DNA from: Paraniabella hibiscisoli
GTDB lineage: Bacteria; Bacteroidota; Bacteroidia; Chitinophagales; Chitinophagaceae
Direction of reading: 5' to 3'
DNA: 64,000 nt
NCBI RefSeq assembly: GCF_022512515.1
Contig: NZ_JAKWBK010000003.1
Span: 372,001 to 436,000, forward strand
The stretch's first letter is position 1. The number at the start of each line of letters is the position of its first letter. The notes beneath the pieces were generated by a model, which did not search any database, was not told the DNA's origin, and saw only the letters and a program-made list of their open reading frames with translations. The position numbers and the translations under genes were made by a program. Shown here piece by piece: positions 32,007-41,909 of the stretch.

Positions 32007-32795
32007 TTAAGGATTTTCATCGGGCAGTTTTACAGCGCCTTCAAATTGCTGAAGCGGAAGCTGCAACGCTATATGGAGACCTGGCGAGCCGGGTAGCTTC
32101 TTTTTATCGCTCCAGGATATTCTTCCCCGCAGGCTTTGCACCCGACTGGTAATATTCTGAGTACCCAGCCCCTTACCCAACAATAACAGGTTCAGGCCAA
32201 TTCCGTTATCCGTATATACAACAGTTAAATAGTCCAGCCCGCTCCGGATATCGATGCCGGCCTTGCTTGCCCGTGCATGCCGGATCGTGTTCTGTAGCAG
32301 CTCCTGCAAAATACGAAACAGGGAAATAGCCGGGCCTCCCTGCAGATCCACCAGGCTGTTCCATTGCAAAGTCACCTGTAATTGCCGGGATGCATTAATA
32401 TTACCAATGTATGCCTGCAGAATATCTTTAAGGTCCTTTTGGTCATCAATGAACGGGCTCAGTTCATGGGAGATATTTCGACTCAGGTTAACCGCCGTGG
32501 ATAGTTGTTGGTGCAGATGTGGAGCGAGCTTGTGTAAATTTGAAACGGTGGGCTCTTCGCGCAAATAGTCTAGTTGCAACTGGGCGATGGATAAGAGCGG
32601 TCCCAGGTTATCATGAATTTCGCGGGCAATCAGGTTTCTTTCCTTCTCTTCAGCAAGCAGTACGGCTTTCATTTGCTCGGCATCTTTGGCCCTGAGTCTT
32701 CTTAACAGGTAGGTGGAGCCTGCTACTGCAAATAGCAAAAGCAGGACCAGCACGAATGAGGCCATTAGAATATGTACATGAAGATCATCGGGCAT
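32007..32795 (-). CDS. Sensor histidine kinase, HisKA_3 type
   Basis: Intact, 262 residues. One membrane span near the N terminus (VHILMASFVLVLLLLFAVAG), a short linker, the phospho-acceptor His in LIAREIHDNLGPLLS, and a C-terminal ATPase domain with N box ELLQNTIRHARA and G box TDNGIGLN. It has almost no periplasmic sensor domain, so the signal probably comes from the membrane protein encoded immediately upstream; the two genes overlap by 11 bases, indicating translational coupling. It phosphorylates the NarL-type regulator downstream. Confidence 0.93.
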   Translation of the reverse strand: MPDDLHVHILMASFVLVLLLLFAVAGSTYLLRRLRAKDAEQMKAVLLAEEKERNLIAREIHDNLGPLLSIAQLQLDYLREEPTVSNLHKLAPHLHQQLSTAVNLSRNISHELSPFIDDQKDLKDILQAYIGNINASRQLQVTLQWNSLVDLQGGPAISLFRILQELLQNTIRHARASKAGIDIRSGLDYLTVVYTDNGIGLNLLLLGKGLGTQNITSRVQSLRGRISWSDKKKLPGSPGLHIALQLPLQQFEGAVKLPDENP

Positions 32796-33473
32796 TTACT
32801 GCAATTTTATATTTAGCCAGATACCAGGCTATGGCCAGGTAATAAGTTCCATAAATAAAAAGATAAAAATACAACTCGTTAACCTGTAAAATTTCTGCTA
32901 TCGTTTCTCCAAAAAGAAAACTATTACTAATCTGCCCATATACATTGTAGCATACGCAGATCAATGCTAAGCCCCAATAAGACCGATGCTTATTGCTCTG
33001 CGTAGCATAATACATATTAATACCTCCAAAAAGCATGGAGGCTATGGACACCACGGCAAAGTTACCCGCATATATACAGACTGCGGCATAACCGTATCAG
33101 GACGCCAATAAGCATTGTCTGCGTAAATGTATAAAGACAGGGAAAGCATGAGCACTCCATATGCAATCATCAAGCGGTTCAGGCGGGTAAAATAACAAAA
33201 ACAGGCGACCAGCGTCAATTGTGTTAGCAATATATTGATAGCATACAGATAATGGTTGTAAAAATTATTACGGGCCATGATAACCCCTACAGTTTCGGTT
33301 ACTAAATTAATAGCCAGATAGCTGGTTAAAAACAACATTCCATAATAATGATCCCAGGCCTCGGGGTTTTCTTTCCGGGGAATTGCAGGATAAAAGCCTC
33401 TTGTGCGAACTATGGCCACAACGGTTGCAACAAGAATGGTCACTATATAAGGGATTAGAAGGGTAAATAACAT
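32785..33473 (-). CDS. Seven-helix-like membrane protein, possible sensor (frameshifted)
   Basis: About 229 residues with some six to seven membrane spans (MLFTLLIPYIVTILVATVVA at the start; YLFIYGTYYLAIAWYLAKYK at the end). One base is missing near 33080, joining TVMP to VCIYAGNFAVVSIASMLFGG. The start at 33473 is preferred over ATG 33503 because it opens the first span and leaves room for the divergent promoter. It is the first gene of the kinase/regulator operon and overlaps the kinase gene; in such pairs a multi-span protein is often the input module. No 7TM receptor motif is recognised, so the sensor role is inference. Confidence 0.65.
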
Positions 33474-33580
33474 CGATGCAAACTTCTGATTATTTTTCGG
33501 CATTCAAAATGATGAGTTCTAAGCATTTTTATTGCGTGCGGGGTAAGGTAGTTTTACTGCCTAAAAACAGCCCTCTCACA

Positions 33581-34717
33581 ATGAAGAATCAGCTTTTAAT
33601 TTTATTTACCTTAATCTCTTTGAACACGTTTTCACAAACTCCCTTCTGGTCGGATACGTTTGAAGATTCAGGCGCACCAAGCATCGGGAGCAGAACACCG
33701 TCTGTTCAGAATTTCTTTCCTGCCACGCCACCTTATACCCGGTATTTTGCAAGGGTAGCGCCGGCGAATATCGCTCTTCAAAACGGCAGTTACAGTAATG
33801 TTCAGGGAGCCAGGATATGGGCTGCTGAAGATATCGACGGTGCGCTTAACGGCTCCAATTTCGGGCAATTGCCTAATCAAACCATTATCTGGAGCAATAT
33901 CAATATAACCGGCAGAACCGGGATTAGCTTCAGAGGACTTTTTGCCTGCAATAATGGCCCCAGCACATGGGAGAATGGGAATACAGGAGTTGGACTTCCC
34001 TCAGACTACATGATCGTCTCCTACCGGATCAACGGAGGCGCCTGGACTGACGTGGTTCGTGTTTTTGCTACCGATGGCGGACAAATGACCCGTGAAACTA
34101 CCGGTGACGAGGTTGGTGACGGAACACCTTTTGCCTCTTACACTTTTACAGAACTCAGCGGGTATATCACGGGTATCGGTACCACACTTGACCTGCGTTT
34201 TTCGGGTCACTCAAACGGCACCGGTACCGAGGAGTTTGCTATTGACAATTTCAGGCTTTTTGAGGGCATCAGCCTGCCTGTAACTTTTGGTTCCATAGCA
34301 CCGGTAATAAAAAATGAAACACTCACTGTAAACTGGCAAACACTTACCGAAACTAATAATGATCATTTTGTAATTGAAGCATCAACGGATGGTACAGCTT
34401 TTAAACAAATAGGAACTTTATCATCCAGCGCACCGAAAGGCTATTCCGACAACGCTATTCAATATTCCTTTGTGCTTAGAAATGCGGGAACAGGCATGGC
34501 GTCAATGGCAGCCTTTGGTTTATTGGCGGGTTTACTGTTTTTAACCAAAAGAAACAGGAAATGGCTGATATTTACTGCGTTTGGCCTCATTGTATTTATC
34601 TCATGTAGTAAAAATATTTCAGAGCATGAAGACAGTCCCTTATTTATCCGGATAGGCCAGGTAGACAAGGATGGCAACCGCACTTACTCAAAAGTTATTG
34701 CGGCTGTTAAAGAATAG
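33581..34717 (+). CDS. Secreted surface protein with C-terminal membrane segment
   Basis: Intact, 378 residues from ATG 33581 (signal peptide MKNQLLILFTLISLNTFSQT); the longer upstream frame is rejected because it buries the signal peptide. Mature part: a beta-rich lectin-like or CUB-like domain (ARIWAAEDIDGALNGSNFGQ, RFSGHSNGTGTEEFAIDNFR), then LPVTFGSIAPVIKNETLTVN, a fibronectin-like stretch common before the C-terminal sorting domains of Bacteroidota surface proteins. Instead of a usual sorting domain it has hydrophobic segments with basic ends (AFGLLAGLLFLTKRNRKW, LIFTAFGLIVFISC) and a polar tail. Divergent from the sensor operon. Function unknown. Confidence 0.7.
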   Translation: MKNQLLILFTLISLNTFSQTPFWSDTFEDSGAPSIGSRTPSVQNFFPATPPYTRYFARVAPANIALQNGSYSNVQGARIWAAEDIDGALNGSNFGQLPNQTIIWSNINITGRTGISFRGLFACNNGPSTWENGNTGVGLPSDYMIVSYRINGGAWTDVVRVFATDGGQMTRETTGDEVGDGTPFASYTFTELSGYITGIGTTLDLRFSGHSNGTGTEEFAIDNFRLFEGISLPVTFGSIAPVIKNETLTVNWQTLTETNNDHFVIEASTDGTAFKQIGTLSSSAPKGYSDNAIQYSFVLRNAGTGMASMAAFGLLAGLLFLTKRNRKWLIFTAFGLIVFISCSKNISEHEDSPLFIRIGQVDKDGNRTYSKVIAAVKE

Positions 34718-34784
34718 CAGGAGGTCGCTTTCCCGTCAGTGAAGCAGCGCCCATAATAAACAATCAATACAGATAGATTTAAAC

Positions 34785-34813
34785 GAAACATCCCGGTAAT
34801 TCCGGGCTGTTTC
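34785..34813 (+). terminator. Hairpin terminator between convergent genes
   Basis: GAAACA-T-CCCGG paired with CCGGG-C-TGTTTC around a five-base loop, one mismatch, followed by a short T-rich stretch. It can serve both the surface-protein gene and the convergent fucosidase gene. Confidence 0.65.
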
Positions 34814-34881
34814 AATTTTGGAGGATACAGGAAATTAACCGAAGCCCCTTACAAGCTATGTTTTTGAACTTACGGCAATGT

Positions 34882-36537
34882 TCACCCTGTAATTTTCAAT
34901 ACAACAGCAAATGGGAATAGCGGTGCTTTATCAGGAAAAGCAATCTTTAACCCCTTATCATTCTGCTCAAACGATAAAGAGTCTTGGGTTTCCAGCCATT
35001 CAACCTGCTTAATTTCTTTTTTATAATGCGAACTATTTTTCCCCAGGCTTTTTATTAAAACACTTTTGCTTCCTTCTGGCCATGCCATCACTGTAGCAAA
35101 CAGTGTGGAGCCCTTTGATTGAAGCGAATATCTTCTGAGGTAAACTTTGTTCTTCCCTCATTAAACCCCTGCCCCGTTAACTTAGCCTGATTTTCGGTTG
35201 AAGGGCCTTCGCCAAATATTTCCCAGGGCCTCGTATCATAAATACTTTCACTATTGAGTTTCATCCAGCGAGAAATATCCTGCACAATTTTTCGCTCTAG
35301 GTCATCAATAGTGCCATTACCTCTTACTGGAATGTTTAGCAGATAATTTCCATTTTTACTTACTACATCTACCAGGGTTTGAATAACCATTTGGGGAGAT
35401 TTATAGCGATTGTTCTCATAAATAGACCTGTCGTAATGCCAGCTACCAATACATGTATCTGTTTGCCAGGTATGAGGCAGGATATCATTGGCCTGCCCTC
35501 TCTCAATATCCCAAACCAATGCTTTCCGCTGTTGTTCATCGAGGATTTTACCATTAATTACAGCCCGCATTTTACCATACTTTTTTAAGCTGTGATTGTA
35601 ATGATGGGCGGCAATTCGTAATCCCGCATCACTAATAGGCCAAAAGGGAAGTTGAGAGTCATCAAAATATAATAAGTCAGGCTCATATTTATTGATCAGT
35701 TCTATGGTACGGTTTACAAATTTCTCTATATAAGCTTTGGTTGGCGGATAAACGCCTTCTCCCCAATGCCATTGCCTGTGAATGGAACCGTTATTCAGGC
35801 TGTCTTTGCTTAAAGCATGGTCTTGTGCATATAACTCCTGCGGATCGAGACCTTCCCACCATTTACCTTTACCATCAGCTTTGGTTAGTTTACCATCGTA
35901 AGGAATACCCGCAAGCGGTCCTGATTGATCACTTCGCTGCGCTGTTTCAAACCACCGCCATGCATGTGCAGCATGTATGCTGCAGCCAAAAGGAAGTCCC
36001 GCTTTTTTAGCAGCCCTGGCCCATCCTGCAATGATATCCTTTTCAGGCCCTAATCTAACCGAATTCCACTTTTTCTGGTAGGAACTATCATACATATCAA
36101 AATTATCGTGGTGATTGGCCATAGCAAAAAGTATTTTGCCCCGGCCTCCTTATAAAGGCTTACCAACTCTTCAGGATTCCATTGATCTGCTTTCCACTCG
36201 TTAATTACATCTTTAAATCCAAACTTTGATGGATGCCCATACTTTTGATATGGTAATTGTATTGACGAGATCCCTCTTCATACATACCACGTGCATACCA
36301 ATCTCCGGCTTCCGGTTCACATTGAGGACCCCAATGTGCCCAGATACCAAACTTGGCATTACGGTACCAGTCCGGTACAACGTATTGTTGCAGGGATTCC
36401 CAGGTAGGTTCAAAGGGTCCCTTAAGAATTTTCTCGCCTGCAAAATCTCTGAAAAATCCACGCGCATGAGTATTGGAGGCCAATGCAAGTGCAGGTATAA
36501 CCACGCCCAACTGTTTAAGCAATTCTCTTCTTTTCAT
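34882..36537 (-). CDS. Alpha-L-fucosidase, GH29, Tat-type signal (frameshifted)
   Basis: Retaining fucosidase that removes alpha-L-fucose from glycans; about 552 residues. N-terminal twin-arginine-like signal MKRRELLKQLGVVIPALALA. GH29 features: FGIWAHWGPQCEPEAGDWYA, YFFAMANHHDNFDMYDS and LLYFDDSQLPFWPISD, whose Asp is the likely nucleophile, then VVSKNGNYLLNIPVRGNGTI. Three lost bases: A run near 36235-36240, five T near 36130-36135 (six needed), and A run near 35115-35120. After the last, the C-terminal beta domain reads KGSTLFATVMAWPEGSKSVL. It resembles the intact GH29 at 58060 only distantly. Linkage specificity is unknown. Probably regulated by the AraC gene divergent to it. Confidence 0.88.
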
Positions 36538-36772
36538 TAATTGTTTATTTTCTGATCGGCCATTGACTTCTTCAACGGCGAATAACTCCCCTTATTAATC
36601 AACTACAAAACCTATAACTTTTATGGATGGCTACCAGCTTTATCGCTTTAGTGCAGCAATATTTATGACAGCTCCATCTTTATCAAATTTATCACAGATC
36701 ATAAACAATATCACTATGTAAATTCGACTTTATCTTATACAAATCCGACATTTGCCTTATCTTTCTGCTTCT

Positions 36773-37647
36773 ATGGCCAGAAGAATTCTCACGCACCATT
36801 TTTCTTTACTACATGTCGATAAAGTTCTGTTGAATCAAAAGTGGAATTACAAAAATGTTATTAGTCCCTATATACGTATTTACTACATAGATGGTGGTGA
36901 AGGGTTGATATCCTCTATCGATCAGAATTTAAAATTAGAACCAGGCTTTCTCTACATCATTCCCAGTTTCACCCTATGTAACCTGGAATGTTCGAAAAGC
37001 TTAAGCCAATTTTTTGTACACTGCTTTGAAGACTCTCCGTCTGGTTTATCGCTTTTTCACAATTATAGAAAACCGCTAAAGATTAAAGCAAGCGAATTAG
37101 TTGAGCGGAGTATAAAGCAACTACTCAAAATCAACCCTAACCGAAAGATCTATCGATCTGACGATCCTCAAATTTATGAGAATAGTAAATTTTACCGGGA
37201 GTACCAGGAGCTGAACAATCAGCAAAGCGAGGGAGTATTTATGGAAACGCAAGGAATTTTGCTTCAGTTAATATCGCAGTTCATTTCTCACATACATTTA
37301 AAAAGAGAACATACGGCTAACATACCTTCAGTTATACTTGATGCGATACGGTATATTCAAATAAATCTACCTTCAGAGATATCAGTTAACCAACTTGCCA
37401 AAAGAGCCAATTTGCAAACCGATTATTTCTCCAGAATTTTTCTAAAACACACTGGTAAACGACCACTGGAATACGTTCAGAGCAAGAGAATAGAAAGGGC
37501 ACAATACCTGATCATGACTACCAATAAATCCTTTGGAGACATAGCTGAAATTATCGGCTTCCAGAATTTACCCTATTTTTTAGGGTCTTCAAGAAGCTTA
37601 CTTTAATGACGCCTGCTGAATATGCCAGGAAAAGTAATTTCGTATAA
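36773..37647 (+). CDS. AraC-family transcriptional regulator (frameshifted)
   Basis: About 291 residues. N-terminal cupin-like sensing domain (RIYYIDGGEGLISSIDQNLK) and two C-terminal helix-turn-helix units (EISVNQLAKRANLQTDYFSR, then FGDIAEIIGFQNLPYFFRVF and LTLMTPAEYARKS). One T is missing near 37580 (six present, seven needed), which truncates the second helix pair in the raw frame. The ATG at 36773 is used; a TTG at 36752 is open. Divergent from the GH29 gene and next to the CAZyme cluster, so it probably senses a sugar released by those enzymes; that is inference. Confidence 0.87.
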
Positions 37648-37738
37648 GAAGTTGAGATAACCCAATTAAGAACTAAGGTTTAGTACCATTACCTTATAAA
37701 GGAATCGGCCGGCACATTTAAAAATCTTCACAGGGATT

Positions 37739-38454
37739 CTATTGAAGTTCCCTGATTTTTATATTTCTGAAATTTACGCCGGTAGCCCAGTTCTGCAACA
37801 CAATGCGGCCCTTAATGCGTTTGCCAAATCCGGGTGTTACTTTAAACCCGCTATTGGCAACAAGATTGCGCCATTCTTCGGATTTAAAATCCATTTCTGC
37901 TGTTTGTACCCCATTGAGAAAAACTTCACCAAACCATTGTTCTGCACAATCCTGGAGTGATTCCATTGACCGCTGCCCTTCATATCTACCGCATTCTTTA
38001 AAGGACTTATCCCATACAGGCAACCCGCACGCTTCAACGGCAGTTGATAATCCTTGTGAGCACTATCTAATAACTGGTACTCTGGTCCCGTAAACCAGGC
38101 TGCCGTTAGGGTATCTACTTCCAAAACATTAATGAATACACCACTGTTACCATTTTCCGGCAACTTCCAGTCAAACACCAAATCATAATTTTCATATTCT
38201 GCATCCGATGTTAAGTCACCTGCTCTATCAGCGCTTGCCGGGTCGCAGAATATAGTCCCATCCACTACAGCCCACTCCGACTTTTGTTTGCCGTGATTAT
38301 AAGCATGCCAATTCTCAAGTGTCTTGCCATCAAACAGTAATTTCCAGCCTTGCGCTTCCTCGGAAGCAGTTAGCCTGTTAGCTTTATTATGAGAATCAGA
38401 GCATGCAGACATCAACAACAAGAGAGACAAAATAGATGAGAAGACGGTTTTCAT
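37739..38454 (-). CDS. DUF1080 / 3-keto-disaccharide hydrolase-like lipoprotein (frameshifted)
   Basis: About 238 residues. Lipoprotein signal MKTVFSSILSLLLLMSACSD with lipobox LMSAC. A single concanavalin-like jelly roll of the PF06439 type: GWKLLFDGKTLENWHAYNHG, DLTSDAEYENYDLVFDWKLP, NSGVFINVLEVD, GPEYQLLDSAHKD, and the end ATGVNFRNIKIREL. One base missing near 37915-37925 (VEVFLNGVQTAEMDFK after repair). Family members bind glycans or hydrolyse 3-ketodisaccharides; which applies here is unknown. Anchored in the cell envelope. It lies in the CAZyme cluster on the same strand as the SGNH esterase. Confidence 0.85.
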
Positions 38455-38613
38455 GATGACTTTCGTTTGGTGAAATGAGTTGGAATATAGCAAAGATTAT
38501 TAAACCAGGTGGAAGAAAACATTAAACATCAATCACCTTCGGGACACATAGCTTTTCCTGGGCTATCTTAATCTATTCAAATTGGTCAGCTATTATGCAG
38601 TACCCTATAAACA

Positions 38614-39364
38614 TTATCTGATTGCTTTTAAAATAGCCTTCGCCCAAAACTCACCCAATGCCATATCTCCCTTATGATTAGGATGTAGATAAAACACCCC
38701 GTCTACGCCGGTTTCGGGTTTGAAATCAGTGAGATAATTTTCTTTAAAATAGTTGTGTGCTTTTGTATCGCCTTTGAAAACATGGAGTGGATGGCTTTTC
38801 TTATAATTGTTAATGAGCTTATCTATTTGAGGTTGATAAGCCACTATACGCTGCTGCCCTTCTTTCATATAGGTAGACCTGTTGTGTGTATTGTCGCTGT
38901 ACCAAATCGGATAATGTACCACTACCCTGGCGTCAGGATATCGCTGCAACAAGCTGTCTATGATCATTTTCATATTGAGCCTGTATTGGTCGGGAGCAAC
39001 AGGAGCTCCATTCGGTCCTTCAACAGCACTATCATTAGTACCTATCATTATCGAGAAAATCAGCATCGCTTCCCTATTGAGATAAAAAGAATCGGCTACT
39101 GTTTTTACATGAGTGTACAGTTTGGCATCCGGCAAAAAATCATACGTAGTTCTACCGCTGACACCACAATTGGCAATTCTTGCTTTAGGGTAATCATGCA
39201 GCTTTAAATACCCCCTGCATAATCGGGCGGCGTATCACCTGGAACTTTATTACCTTGTGTTATGCTATCTCCTATAAAAACGATGTTGATAGGCAGCTCT
39301 TTTTTAAAACAAAAGAGCTAAACAACAGGCTAATAATTATGGACAACAAAAATTTAAGATTCAT
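38614..39364 (-). CDS. SGNH/GDSL hydrolase, probable acetylesterase (frameshifted)
   Basis: Secreted esterase of about 250 residues; signal peptide MNLKFLLSIIISLLFSSFVL. Block I GDSITQGN with the catalytic Ser, block II Gly in NCGVSGRTTYD, block III IGTNDS with Asn, and block V DGVFYLHPNHKG with catalytic Asp and His. Two lost bases, in the A run near 39300-39305 and in the G run near 39205-39212, hide the N-terminal third; the raw longest frame starts after block II. The type fits rhamnogalacturonan or xylan O-acetylesterases, in line with GH105 and other pectin-type enzymes nearby. Substrate is inferred from context. Confidence 0.85.
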
Positions 39365-39389
39365 ACTTTGTGCTTTAAAACCAGTTTAG

Positions 39390-39659
39390 TTATTTAATAG
39401 GGCGTTGATTGAGATGAAAATCTTTTGCTAATGTAATACTTATTATTTCACCCGCCATTTTCGAAAACCACGTTGGTAGTTGTCTATCATAAGGCACTCC
39501 TTGGGTCCTCCAATCAATTCCCCCACTTTAATATCCACTACCTGTAAAAGGTTCAATTGGCTTGTCCTGACTTTAAAAGAGCGGGTTCTTCACGAACCTA
39601 CTGATGTATATAGCCAAAATTGTTGAGTTATCAGATAATATACGAGCGCCATTAACTTC
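39390..39659 (-). pseudogene. Decayed coding remnant
   Basis: A frame with two internal stop codons reads coding-like text (EVNGARILSDNSTILAIYIS, then IDWRTQGVPYDRQLPTWFSK and EIISITLAKDF) and ends just upstream of the SGNH gene. Unlike the frameshifted genes, stops occur in frame and no intact start or longer continuation is seen, so it may be a true remnant of a secreted enzyme. The family cannot be named. The rest of the 393-base gap (39365-39757) shows nothing else I can support. Confidence 0.3.
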
Positions 39660-39757
39660 TTATGGCCGTTAATATTGCGTTGTAAAATCATTGCCGATAA
39701 TAGCTGCCAAAAACAGTTAGGCAGCGTTGCAAAATTCATTCAATTATTAATCATTTT

Positions 39758-41834
39758 ATGAAACAGTCAGGAATCAGAAACTATATATCTATGATTTGCA
39801 TTATAGTGTTGTGGGGTATTTTATCACCCTCAAACTTATGGGGGCAGCTTAAAATGATGAATCGAACTGCGGCCCGTTGGAATATAGAGACACCCGGAAC
39901 CATTGCCTGGAACATTGCAGATCGATTACCCCATGCTGACCATATAGAAATGAGTGGGCAAAAAATATCACTCTGGCTTCAATATAATATCGATGACAAA
40001 AAGACTCCGTCATTTACCAGAACCTTTGTATTTCCCGGCTTCAGACTTTTACCTGCACGAACCATTGCTTCTATGATGTATAGTGTAGAGGATGAAAACC
40101 TGCCGCGAATCCTAATAAATGACAAGCTTCTCAAAAAAGGCATTTATAATGCCACCGTAATGGATGACCAGCCCGAAAAGGCAAAAACTGTAAAATTTGA
40201 TGGAATTCTCTCGATCGAAAGTACTATTGGCACCTCTGGCACATTAGCATTAAAAAGATCTTTTTATCCTTCGGCTGATAAAGCGGTAGCTATTGAAAAG
40301 CTTGTTTTTATTAATAACGGGAATCAGCCCCTTAAACTTGAAATGGAATTTTTACAACGGGAAGTAAGACCTGCTCCCGAGCGGGCCAGTGATGGTCCTT
40401 TAAGGTTTATCATATCCAGCATTAATGAAGGATTAAAAACAGTAGCACCGGGCGATTCGGTCGTGTTTGGCATTAGCTACCAGGCAATTGCAGGAGCATC
40501 GTCCACGCCGGTATACGCAGGTATCACGCAGGAAGAAAACGCGAGGAGAAAAAGAGTTGAAGACATCAGCAATTTGCTCAGGCTGGAATCGCCGGATACT
40601 GTTTTAAATACTATGTTCAACTTTGCCAAACTAAGAGGAACAGAAAGCATATTTGACACCAGGGGCGGTTTGATGCATGGCCCCGGAGGATTGAGATACT
40701 ATGCTGCCATCTGGGCTAACGACCAGGCAGAATACATCAATCCATTTTTTGCCTACCTGGGAGATGACATTGCTACTAAATCAGCTATGAACGCTTACCG
40801 GCTATTCGCAGCATACATGAACCCGGAGTATAAGCCTATTCCCAGTTCCATTATTAACGAGGGAAAAGGAGTATGGCAGGGAGCGGGCGATAGGGGCGAT
40901 ATGGCTATGATTGCTTATGGTGCCGGCCGGTTTGCATTGGCTAACGGGGACATAGATTCTGCGAAAGTCTTATGGCCGCTTATTGAATGGTGCCTGGAAT
41001 ACTGTAAAAGAAAGATCAATGATGAAGGTGTGGTATGGAGCAACAGAGATGAACTGGAAGGCAGGTTCCCTCCGGAAACGCCAACCTTAATACCAGCTGC
41101 TTGTATTATGACGGTTTATTGTCGGCAGCAATGATTGCCCGGTCATTAGGAAAAAATGAAAAGCAGGTTAAAGATTATATACAACGGGCGGCTCAAATGA
41201 AGTCTAACATTGAGAAATACTTTGGAGCAACGATAGAGGGCTTTAATACCTACCGCTACTATAAAGGCAACGACACATTGAGATCATGGATCGCTACACC
41301 ATTAGTCATGGACATCTTCGATAGAAAAAAGGTACTATTGACGCATTATTTTCTGAACGTTTATGGACGGAAGACGGACTTGCTACTCTTGCCGGAAACA
41401 GCACCTTCTGGGACAGATCTACTTTATATGGATTGCGCGGCGCTTTTGCAGCAGGAGAAAAAGCAAAAGCATACGATTTTTTAAAATATTATTCAAAGAG
41501 GCGACTACTGGGAGATCATGTACCCTATGCCGTAGAAGCCTATCCGGAGGGAAACCAACGGCACTTATCGGCTGAAAGCGGGTTATATTGCCGCATTTTT
41601 ACGGAAGGTATTTTAGGAATCCGCCCCGTTGGTTTCAGCACATTCAACATCACTCCCAACCTTCCAATATCATGGAACTTTATGCGGTTGAAAAACATAC
41701 ATGCATTTGGAAAGATATTCGATATAGAAGTGATTCGTAAGAGCGGCAACCGGTTAACGATGCATATTACAGCAAATGGTAAAACACAGGAATATGATTT
41801 GACTGAAGGGAAAAGAACCACTATTAATCTTTAA
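39758..41834 (+). CDS. Six-hairpin glycosidase-like hydrolase (frameshifted)
   Basis: Secreted protein of about 692 residues with signal peptide then NLWGQ. The N-terminal 300 residues are beta-rich; the rest looks like an (alpha/alpha)6 barrel: GLMHGPGGLRYYAAIWANDQ, NEGKGVWQGAGDRGDMAMIA, LNTSCLYYDGLLSAAMIARS and EAYPEGNQRHLSAESGLYCR, with acidic residues suited to an inverting hydrolase. Two lost bases, near 41075 and in the A run near 41325-41331. Order resembles GH78/GH95-type or related six-hairpin glycosidases; I cannot choose the family. It leads a plus-strand series with GH36 and GH105, so probably acts on pectin-like or galactose-containing side chains. Confidence 0.65.
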
Positions 41835-41909
41835 ACAGTGCGAACCCTGTATTTCTGATTGAGCAAACCATAAAACAGAACCTGTCAACGGTTCTTCTAA
41901 AGCAAGCAA

